Origin: Glandiceps talaboti
Lineage: Eukaryota; Hemichordata; Enteropneusta; Spengelidae
Assembly: GCF_964340395.1 (NCBI RefSeq)
Contig: NC_135555.1
Coordinates: forward strand, 11,993,246-12,057,245
Reading direction: 5' to 3'
Length of the DNA: 64,000 bases
This document shows, piece after piece, positions 12,059-22,031 of this stretch (positions within the stretch are counted from its first letter, which is position 1; every line of letters starts with the position of its first letter). Made by a program: the position numbers and the translations under genes. The notes beneath the pieces were generated by a model, which was given only the letters and a program-made list of their open reading frames with translations, was not told the origin of the DNA and made no database searches.

Positions 12059-15000
12059 CACACACACACTTCCTTGTGATTGAGGTGAAATACAGTACTT
12101 ACGTATGAAGGATGTTGACAACCAACTCAAAATTTTGTAAAAAATCATCTGCTTTCAGCCGAGAACCATGCAGTATGGCAAAGTCACTAAGGAATTTTTC
12201 ATTATTTTCTGGAGAAAAAAAAAAGATTGTACAGGTAAATGAGTTGTTGTTGATCACATAAAAATATCGACCAAATAATGTTTGAAAATAATAGACAATC
12301 GTGTAGTAAATAAGGGAGTAATCTCAGTGAAGTGTACACAATGGTGCGTTAATTGGACCACGGTGGAATGTATACGATACAGTGGTCACTGCATCCCAGT
12401 CTTCAAAGTGAAATGTGCACAATGCAGAGTTCATTGGACCCAAGTAATCACAGCATATCTGGTTCTATAGTACTCTAGGACAATTAATTCAGCTTTGTTA
12501 TCAAAACTTACCTTCGGTTTCACCTTCTTCACTAGATATTAGTATGGTACCTTTACCATCATCTATTTCAACATCTGGGGCTACCATTCCAAGACCAGCT
12601 TTCAAAATCTATAACACAAGGTTTTGATATAATATTTAAAAGTGAATACAAATATAGTTGAATCACAAGTCCTGTTACAGTATGTCATGCAAAATTAATC
12701 AAACTTTATAATTTGATCTCACAAAATATTGCAACTTTAAAAAATTGTATGCGTACAATCAGAATGACTGTCACCCACTGGTAATAAAGGATTATCCTTC
12801 AAGTTCTGAATAGTAATACATTTTTCAGTACAAACTTTGGAAACAGGGTGAATGTCTATTTCCAGAAAACCAAAATCCTTGCATTTTGACAGGCATCATA
12901 ATTAATAATTATCAAGTGTATTTGAGCAGTTTCCTGTGTCCAACAAACTTAGTTTCCCCTTACTCCTGTTGGCTAGTACCTCTACTACATCCAATCTGTT
13001 ATAAACTTTCCATATCCCTTGCTGGGGAAAGTGTTTCTCTAAGGATGTCCCAACCTATGAAAAAACGGCTGGAATCTCTCACATATGCTTGCATACACAA
13101 AGCTGCCTTCTCAAAAGCCATATTGAATTTGTCCACCCTTGTGGCACTTTGGGGGAATGTTCTTATGCTGCTGCAAGGACGACATTGGTTACTATGACGA
13201 CAAAACTGGTGTAGAGCATACTAGTATTCAATGTGTTTGGTTCCCATTATCTTACCTTGTCTTCTAATACCTTCACTGTCACTGTCTTTGTGTTCAGTTT
13301 CACTGTAACCTGTCACACCAACAAAATCAGAGTAACAATGTAAGTAAATTAGCTGAAAATACTATGTTGTGATGAGTGAAGGTCTAGTATAGACAGTTTC
13401 TGATGTTCAGTACTTGAGGCTCAAGATAAAGAGATTGTGGTAACTATGATGTCATTTCCTGCAAGGTTTTCCCACAAACCCTTGCAGGTAATTCCAAAAA
13501 ATTTTGAAGACATGGATGTGCAGTAGGGCTTCTTTACAAGATTTCAAAGTTGAATAAGTTACCAAGGTATTATTTGATCACCAACATCATGTAAGTTGAT
13601 AGCAGTAATCACTACTAGTGTACCAAAGGCAGAAATAAGCCTTGCTGGACTTTTCCTTTCAAACATTTCTTTAGTTTGGGTACAACTGTAAATGAACGTA
13701 CCTCTGGTTTTGGAGCACACACATAACATTTGGGATTAGGTGGTACTAGACCACATGGTACTAGTAACTTCTTCCTTGCATTAGGATTTTTATTGAGGTA
13801 CACCTAAGAATGGACATGAAAAAATGTATTAATATACATTATAGAAATACAATGTGAAATCTTGATACTGCAACTCACTGTTTTACTTTTCTGCATATTC
13901 CATGACAGAATATTAATTAACCTTATGAATGTTTACGAATACATATGACTGACCAGCACTCCAATAGGATTGGGGAGAACCCAAGTGATTATTACACTTG
14001 AGATACTGACTAATATTTCTTGAGAGGGAACATGAATCAACCTAATGAAATATTCATGTTATGGAAATCTATGTCTGACCAGCACTCCAGTGAGGCTGGG
14101 GAGAATCCAAGTGATGATAAATAAAACATACTCACGGTTTTACATTTCTGGATATTCCCTGAGAGTATTTTCAAAGCTTCGAGGACAATAAGTCCGGCAA
14201 TGATGGCATTAGTTGTAGCTATTGCTGGAATGATGTTACCAGCCATAGACTTGACATCAAATCTTGTCTTTGTTGGTATGTTGAATATGTGTGCTCTAAT
14301 GTTGGCTGCAGCTGTGACAAAATCCATCGATGCTGGATCATCCTAACCATGCAAAACGTAGAGGCATGAATTACTTCTATCTAAATTTCACAATTAGTAG
14401 TAATTCTTTTAAAATTGGATGTTTCCAGTAATTTCTGATATTATGTTTTTGTAAAATAAAAATTTTTCATCAACTCCTGTGATAAAAACATATCGTCTGT
14501 GACAATGTAAACATTGACATGTCATAACTGTACTTGCATAAGATTATGCTTTAAAATAAGACTTTTACTGCACATCTAGAAAGACAGAGTTTAGAAAGTA
14601 TGTTGCAGCCAGGATCAAATATGTATATACATGTCATTTACTTTGGTGGAATATACAGACTTTTCCACAATACTGTGGCGAAGCAACAAATAATGAAATA
14701 ACATTCTCAAACAAGGGCCAACACAAGCCAAAGGCAGGCAGTTGTTGGCTTGTCATGTATTCCTGATACATTAAGAGTGTGGAAACCAGATACAAGTTAG
14801 GCTGTATGACAGAAAAAATCGGCTATAACTTTGCCAAAACCACTAAGATTTCAACCAAAACGTCACAGAGTGTAGATCTTACTGCCACGAATGTCTTGAG
14901 ATGAACCAATTCAACTCAAACCAAGTGCTTAGGATAGGATTTCCTGGAAAAAGTTTACGATGGGTTTTGACATGTTACTCCATCAAGCACCAGAGAGAAG

Positions 15001-16264
15001 AGGCAGAAACTGTGAATTTCCGCTAGGATCACATGATGTCTACTGGAGCAATTAGAATTGGCCACATCATCTGATCATGAACCACAAACATGCAACATCA
15101 CTGATCAGACACTGAGGGCATATGTCAATTCAATGACGATACAGACCAAAGACAACAAAAAGAAATACCTTATCCCAGACAAGTTCTCCCCTGTCTTTGT
15201 ACTCCTCTTTTAATGTTCCAATAGATTTCTTGAAAACTTCAGCACATTCCTGTATACTCCATAATCTTTGATCTTTAATCTGCCCACCTGACCTTACATC
15301 ACCTGGTATAAAGTAAATGGCAGAAAAGTAAGTGTTATGCATGTATGTGTTTTAACCCTCTGTGCTCCCTGTGGCTATGATCTGTTCACTTGTCCCGTTA
15401 TCACCAAAGGTTACACATGAATGTCATAACATTTCTCTGTGGGTTTAATTTGCCCAACCTAACCTGACATCATCTGGTATAAAGTAAGAAGTGTTACACA
15501 TGTATGTAGCTGTATTTGATTGGTCTGTCCTGTCCTGTTATTAGCTCTTTTTGCAAAGACCAAAACCCTTAGCAGGTCTACTTTATTTCACATAATGTAT
15601 TGTATTCCTAACTTTACTTTTCATGGATTATGTATTTAAGTTAATGTAAACTGTGTGGATATGTAGTTTGTCTATTTTCTGTCAATGCAACGAAAATTTC
15701 ATGATCGACATGACGAATAAAGTCATTTTTATTATTATTATTATCATAACAAAATCACATAGTCATGTATAATATAACAATGGAATAAAATACAAAAGGG
15801 AAAAACTACACAATAACATTATAAGACATTACATATCACTACATTCCCACACAGACAAAAGATATTTATTTGACATTATTTGCATCATTGTGTGTTCATA
15901 CTGTTGGTATTTGCATTGCCATGCAATAACAGAAACATTACTTCATACATGCATGCAACATGAGTGCGCAAGTTGTCAACAATACACAAAATCATGCGAA
16001 TGCACGATTAGATTTTGATGGAATTTGTTTCACATTTAAAAGAAATATGGAATAAGAACAGAACCCTGTTATGCCTATTAATAAGTACAAATGCAGATAT
16101 TCAGGGTATTTGCATTCATACTTGTGGTATTTTGCATTTTCACTAGCTTCACATGTTCACTTGTAATGGTACAACTGAACACTGTAAGAACTCCTGCACA
16201 TACCTCGAGTGTATCACATCTGCACTTACCATTCATACAATTCTTTTATATTATTTTATTTACC

Positions 16265-16302
<38 letters not shown>

Positions 16303-16613
16303 GAAGTGCAATATTCTGGACATCATTCCAGCCGATAGGATTAGGTGGTCGACGTTTCTTCCATAATTTATCCATAGATAGTAGGTATTTCACATCATCA
16401 CAGAAAAGCTGTATCCAAACAAAGTAGTAGAATTTAATGTAGATATCTACAAAAAGTACTAAATCAGACAATAATGTAATCATGATTGTGTTAGTTTCTA
16501 CCACGATGAGATGCTTTCAAATATCAACTGCGTATTATGACTTAAAGTGATACAGTTCGTAACCACGGCCTCGATTTCAATTAAAGTTAGTCTACAACAG
16601 ACACACACACACT

Positions 16614-16666
<53 letters not shown>

Positions 16667-19600
16667 CACACTTATTTGGCAGCTACTTGACATTGACACA
16701 GTATGGTAGAGGGCATTCAGAATGCACAAAGATGCTTCAAGGTATCTGACACTTTGTTGTTTTCCCAAACTTTTTAGGGACCAAAAATTACATCATAATG
16801 TCATCTTCATATTATATCTGAATAATAGTGTACGTACTACATTTATATGTATGTCAATGTATATGGTAAAAGTTTTATCAATTGTTTGATCCACATCCTC
16901 TACACGCTGGAATAATATAACAATAATTCAATATGAAAAAAATGTCTTAAACAATGTTTATGTAGCTGGTAGCAAGCCTTGTGTCCATTTATCATCAGTC
17001 TTACTTTGAGTTTTATAATTAACTTTGTCTCACCTTCTGGAATATTTTGACAGCATCATAGCCAGTGCTTTCAGCCCAGCCTCTAGTAGATACTCTCTGA
17101 ATACCACCTATTGCATTGTCATCAGCTTTACTTTCTAACGCTGACTGGCCTGCATCACCGGCTGCTTCTGGATCAGCTGTGTCTGGGGAGACGTCTTGAT
17201 CTGGGTCTTCCTCACCAAATAATTGACTATGAGAAACAAAAAGGAACCAAACACAAATTTACCAGAAGTTAATAGTGACTGTCACTCACTTTCCACATTA
17301 TTCCCACTATTTTATTAGCGACTAACTAATTGAAAACATGCCTGACAACTACTGTAATGCCCTTTTTAATAACATCACCTAGAGTTCTATCACATGCATT
17401 TTATTTACTATTTCATGTATCGACACACAGTCAGTGACCAAGCTAAAAATTCTATCTCTCACTTTGCCAAATGTGAGGATGCATTGTTTTGAAATGACCA
17501 CAATTTTGGTAACTGAAATATGGCGTATTTACTGCAAAGTTACATGAATGACTCAACAGTGTGCAAGACAGTCACAGAAAAATGATGATACCCAAGAATC
17601 TAACTGAAACTATTGAATAGTTGTGAAATTCTGATAACACTCTTCTGGAGTGAAATAAATACATGTATATCATAAAATGAGAGGTGGCTTAAAATTACAT
17701 GAGATAATACATATTATTACAGTTTGATTACTTACTTGAATAAATGTTTGGCCCATACAATACAATGAATTGGTTCTGATGGTGTGTTTCTTATGGTACA
17801 ACTTTGAAAACTTTTCTGTGGAGCTTTTGGTTGGCATTCATAACATTCAGTTGTTTGCTGGCAAAATATAGAAATAACAACTAGTTATCTATATGGCATC
17901 TATACCTATGTATAGGTTGGTCCTCTTCATCAGGTGTGCATGTATGCGTCCATGTGTGCACGGATGTAGGCATGCATGCATGAGTATGTGTGTGTGCGTG
18001 CATGCATGCATGTGTGTGTGGAGGGGGTGTCAATTTAAAAAGGCATTTTTAGGTGTTATTAACATGTGTTGTACAAAATGTGAAATGAGCTAAACAGATG
18101 ATCCCAGTTGATTCAACTGGTATATATCAACTCTCAGCCTTTGTGTACAATCTCATTACAAGTCACCCATAATAAAAAAAACAAAAAAAAAACAAACAAT
18201 TTTGATAGTCAGTCTTCCATTACATGTAAAATTATTTTTTTGTTAAATTTTCAAAACCATTGACAATATAGGAACAGTAAATTCAATGCGACATACACAC
18301 ACTGATCACAAATATTACATTTAAGTTAAACTCAAGTTACACATTCATGTGATGGTTAGCACTGGGTTTTCATATTAATACTGTCTATATAAGACTATCT
18401 GGTATACCTTCTTGATAACTGTGACCTGGCCAAGATACCCAGCAGTTCCACTCTCCACTAAAGGAACATTTGCAGCCAGACACATACGGTTGACATGGTT
18501 CCGGGCAGCTGTTGTAGAAATCAATAAAAAAGACAATATACTATGAATCGTGTAGGAAGGAAAATACCCAAATATACACTGAATGAATGCTAATTAAGAA
18601 AATATTTATGTAATTCTGAATGGCAAGAAATGGTAAAGAACAGTAAAATACACAAATCAGAATATGTATGTCTTGTGCCATAAGACGATGACTCTGATCT
18701 GCCTTTCAGTTTTCACAATCTGATCACTGATACACTGTAAAATTGTTTTTGTTCTCATATATTACTTTTTAAATATTTTCAAAAGAATTGTAACAATTCA
18801 TATGAATTTAAGTTGGGATTCAATCAAAATTAACTGTCGTTCAGAATTCTATGTTCTATATGCAAAATTAAGTATTATTAATTATATTATAGTCTGACAT
18901 TGCTATAGAAATGTATTATACAGTAGAGAATGTATTGTTCATGTTCCAAGAATCAATAGACAGTAGAATATTGTTACTTTGGAATGAAAAATTGGACACA
19001 AATGCGACATTTTGATCTGTCTACTACATGATCAAATTCTGGAGTAGACGGATCGAAATGTCACATTCGTTTCGAATTAACCGTTCCAATGTAACCATAT
19101 ATTACTTTCCTATTTTACAGTACTTTATTTTCCCATTGATATGACAATTATTCAGTGTCCTTACCTCTGTTGTCAAGTGCATTTGTGACGACATTAAACT
19201 GTTTAAAGAATTCTGCACTGTATTCTGGCCTGGAAATAAATTAAAGAAAACTTTAAAATTAACATTAACCATTGACTGATATCTGACAGTAACTATACTT
19301 GAACAACGAAAAGGTTCTGTTAAATCCTCTCTCACTCAACTAGTTATTAATTATTTGCAAACAAATACCCCCTCGGTAAAAAGAGAAATTAATATTTCTA
19401 AAAGTCAAGAAACTAGCTGAGCACAGGAAATATCTGATAAGATTGACCTCATAATCTTTACATTCCATCATAATTTTGACAGAGGAACATTGGGACTAGA
19501 GTGTCAGGTATGTCATGTAGCTCTGCCCTCATCAGCTGGTGAAAGTGGTTGACTGATCTGTGAGGGCGCCCTGTCATGGCATACCTTACAGACTACATTG

Positions 19601-21775
19601 TGTGACCTTAGGTATATTTTACCTACTTACTACCCTGAACAAAACAATGACAACACATTCATGTAAAAATTTCTAATAACCCACTTTCAATGTTATAATT
19701 CTACATCCTACTATTTATAATTTCATATTCACATTATTCTGAAATGATGCTTGCATTCAGTTTTGTCTCTACACATGGATCCCAGAGACTCAAGGAAAAC
19801 TGCTCTGACAAAAATTTCTATCATACATTTACTTACTTCATGACACTATCATGATAGGCATTGATATTAACATCTGGATTAAAACGTAGAGCACTTTCTT
19901 TTGCAACCTGGAAAGACAAAATGTGGATTGATATCAACAATAAAACAGTAATTACGAAATGTTACTTTCTGTTTCCCAGTACACTGATAATGTTCACATG
20001 TCATTATATACATAGTATCTACATGTACTGCTTATTTTCAAATATGAAAATGATTATAGCTTGATTTAATATTCTAATGATAAAATATTGAATGAATTGG
20101 CAACGTGGGGGGGGGGGGAGGTGTCAGGCACACAGGCACTGATTTTCAGCCAGATTTACTGAGCCAAAACAATTTCTAGCAAACTTTGAAAATTATCTCT
20201 TCCAAAATTTCAATTACAATGCGTTGTTGAATTGTCATGCACCAAATCATAATTGTTCTCTGTTTAAAAGGCCTCATTTATGAATCTATGTCAAAGATGT
20301 AATGTTTTGTTCTTTTACAAACATTTCATTGTCTGCTTTAAAGGACTAAATCATTTCATCAAAAAAATATATTTAAAGTTATCAGCTCTGTATCTGTAAT
20401 AATGGAACAATTCAACAATTTGAGAAAGACAGTATTTGACAAGACTGTACGATACATCTTAATGGTCAGCCATAGCTAATATCATGGCACAACAGTTGTA
20501 TCATACAGACTAAGTGTCTGACCTGAGCCTTGGACTTGCCAACATGTTTCTTCTGGAATAAAAATTGTCTGTTCAAATTACTGACATCAATCGTGTCTAG
20601 GTCAATCTGTAAGGGAATAAACAGAGACAGTACTTTACACAATAGGTAATATGCATGCATTAAATCATACAAGATCTATGGGTAGAAGCAGGAAGACACT
20701 CGAGAATCCCCTTAGTGGATCTGTACATATGTATACTACCAGTAATTGCAGACAAATAAGATAGTGAATAAGGTACATTCATTTCCTCATTTGTCCACAA
20801 AATACAGTGTTAACACTGTGCTTTCTCTAGCATGTGGACAGCACTGGAGAAATCTTTACTCAACGAGATGAACAAAAAGTATTTAAATTCTGAATTTAGA
20901 AAATTGACCTGAAACTTTCAAATTTATAACAAGGATGGATAGCCTTGTAAAAATGTTACAATTCAAGTAGAAATGTACAATGTACCTCAAAATATTTTCA
21001 AACATGAGGCAGCAATATTATCTACACATATAAATTGTAGGTAGATTGTGCCAATAACCGTATAGCTCACATTTAATAACCAGTTTATACAAACTATTTA
21101 TTAAATATATATTTTATTAATCATCACATCCATTCCTTTTCTTTCTCTGTACTTTTGCAACCTTTAATATTTCTTCAGTGAATTATTATATTTTTGTATT
21201 TTTTCAAATAAATAATAAATTGATAATGATAATAAAATGATAAATTGAAATGAATTTCTTGCAACCTGATTGTACAAAAAAACTGGATAATTTTATAATA
21301 TCTTACTGATTGACTACTACTTTGGTTTTTCCTATTTCTATTTCTTTCCAAACTGCAAGGGAAAACTATCATTAATTTAATTATAACTCACTGGCATATT
21401 CGTAAATCGACTACTGAAAGAGATCTTTCTAAAAAGTAATGCGCACTGTGACACTAGATATACATGTGTATTACATCAGGATTACTATTCTACAGTAGTG
21501 TGACAGTGTTCTTCAGCCATCTATTGTATCAGTCACAACACTAACACACGTGCATTGCGTATGTCATGATTCACTAGGCAGTGGTACAGAGATTCAGATC
21601 CGTCGGGTTACCTGAATAGCCTATAACTCACCACATGAATGCACCGAAATCCTGTGAGAACCAGGTTTTTGATGAGTTCACAACCTATTCCACCGGCTCC
21701 AACAACAAGAACTTTGCTGTTTGATACATTTTCACCCAGCTCTTTGGACAAAACACCATTCGTGCTGGCTGCCAT
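10603..21775 (-). CDS. UBA2: UBA2 / SAE2, SUMO-activating enzyme subunit 2 (complete)
   Basis: Exons: 21775-21632, 20606-20523, 19907-19837, 19229-19165, 18508-18408, 17857-17736, 17226-17034, 16408-16264, 15302-15169, 14342-14136, 13803-13702, 13309-13256, 12608-12512, 12208-12103, 11713-11559, 10793-10603. They join in phase to 656 residues (human 640). With SAE1 this subunit adenylates SUMO and carries it as a thioester to UBC9. Visible features: nucleotide-binding VGAGGIG (residues 25-31), [18 protein letters not shown], catalytic Cys175 in SCTIRNTP, zinc pairs CYEC (160-163) and CYVC (448-451), the adenylation-domain stretch [19 protein letters not shown], a ubiquitin-fold domain, then an acidic tail with eight Glu, basic nuclear-localisation clusters SRKRR and AKKQR, and a hydrophobic-acidic DDDDLIICD end. 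Odd feature: 13 Gln (296-308) at the end of exon 8. Confidence 0.97.
10741..10764 (-). repeat. (GAG)8 coding repeat, poly-Glu in UBA2 exon 16
   Basis: Eight uninterrupted GAG codons in the UBA2 tail, directly after VLI. The vertebrate protein also has an acidic stretch here, so the character is conserved while the pure repeat is local. Confidence 0.9.
10775..10995 (-). repeat. Tandem duplication (period about 111 bp) spanning UBA2 exon 16 acceptor
   Basis: 10775-10881 and 10890-10995 are imperfect copies. Both contain the exon start (GATGATGA...) preceded by TTTCAAG, and both carry a TGTCxxGGTATAT block at the far end. The outer copy lies upstream in the transcript, so it presents a decoy acceptor in intron 15. 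Confidence 0.75.
11959..12070. repeat. Long (CA)n microsatellite in UBA2 intron 14
   Basis: Near-pure CA run of about 110 bp, flanked on the left (11770-11900) by degenerate CA/CATA. In the UBA2 transcript it is a UG repeat beginning about 33 nt after the exon 14 donor (exon ends at 12103). Confidence 0.97.
13422..13665 (+). repeat. Dispersed repeat family A, copy 1
   Basis: Non-coding segment in UBA2 intron 11, ending about 40 bp from exon 11. Shares a series of blocks in order with 53872-54131: ATTGTGGTAA, TGATGTCAT, CCCAYAAACCC, ATTTCAAAGTTGA, GTTACCA, AAGTTGAT, GCAGTAATCA and GGCAGAAATAAG. A probable short non-autonomous transposon or SINE-like element. Confidence 0.65.
15545..15745 (+). 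mobile_element. Probable LINE 3' UTR remnant with (ATT)n tail
   Basis: Ends in GACGAATAAAGTCATTTTT followed by an ATT repeat, preceded by GCAACGAAAATTTCATGATCG. This layout is typical of non-LTR retrotransposon 3' ends in invertebrates. No reverse-transcriptase coding sequence remains. The left limit is uncertain. Confidence 0.45.
15890..16165 (+). repeat. Dispersed repeat family D, copy in UBA2 intron 8
   Basis: Contains GGTATTTGCATTGC-ATGCAATAA near 15905-15932 and TTCAGGGTATTTGCATTCAT near 16099-16120. The same two blocks occur in reverse orientation at 29215-29270 and 29062-29090. Confidence 0.45.
16265..16303 (-). repeat. (CAA)13 coding microsatellite, poly-Gln in UBA2 exon 8
   Basis: Thirteen uninterrupted TTG triplets on the plus strand, read as CAA codons. 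They encode Gln296-308 and end one base before the exon 8 splice donor. The exon is otherwise well conserved ([13 protein letters not shown]). Confidence 0.97.
16600..16660. repeat. (CA)n microsatellite, UBA2 intron 7
   Basis: CA run interrupted once by CTCT near 16612. Intronic. Confidence 0.95.
18973..19095. mobile_element. Foldback element: 52-bp imperfect inverted repeat with 19-bp loop
   Basis: The left arm 18973-19024 (starts GTTACTTTGGAA, ends GATCTGTCTAC) pairs with the right arm 19044-19095 (starts GTAGACGGATC, ends TTCCAATGTAAC). Located in UBA2 intron 4. Hairpin-forming, non-coding; probably a small foldback MITE. Confidence 0.7.
19335..19590. repeat. Dispersed repeat family B, copy 2
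   Basis: Counterpart of 2245-2485, located in UBA2 intron 3. Shares the ACAAATACCCCCT block and the GAGGGCGCCCTG core in the same order. Confidence 0.5.
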
Positions 21776-22031
21776 TTTGTGAACAGTCCTTACACAGACG
21801 AAAATATAATTATCAGTTATGTGTATAGTCAAGAGTAAAAGATATCATTCTTATAGTTCAAATAAGGATTTTGAATCAATATTTTGAACAAAATATTGAT
21901 ATATATCGCTCCCGCCGCAAAATATCATATACAAAGTTATGAAGAATAAATATTTGAATTTAAATTGGTTGGGAAAGAGGGCAATTAGTTGTGATGCATT
22001 CTGGGACATAAACATAGCGGGAAAATTCAAC
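21776..22031. promoter_or_regulatory. Likely bidirectional promoter shared by UBA2 and HAUS4
   Basis: The start codons of UBA2 (21775, minus) and HAUS4 (22032, plus) are only 256 bp apart and diverge, so both 5' UTRs and core promoters must lie here unless upstream exons exist. No convincing TATA box could be placed for either gene, which fits housekeeping promoters. Transcription start sites cannot be seen. Confidence 0.65.

Noticed and set aside
11693-12148. Long Cys/Val- or His/Thr-rich open frames
   Set aside because: They are translations of the CA microsatellite on both strands; no coding signal outside the repeat.
16840-16920. Possible extra UBA2 exon between exons 7 and 8
   Set aside because: Exons 7 and 8 already join in phase to give the conserved sequence [13 protein letters not shown], leaving no room for an extra exon.
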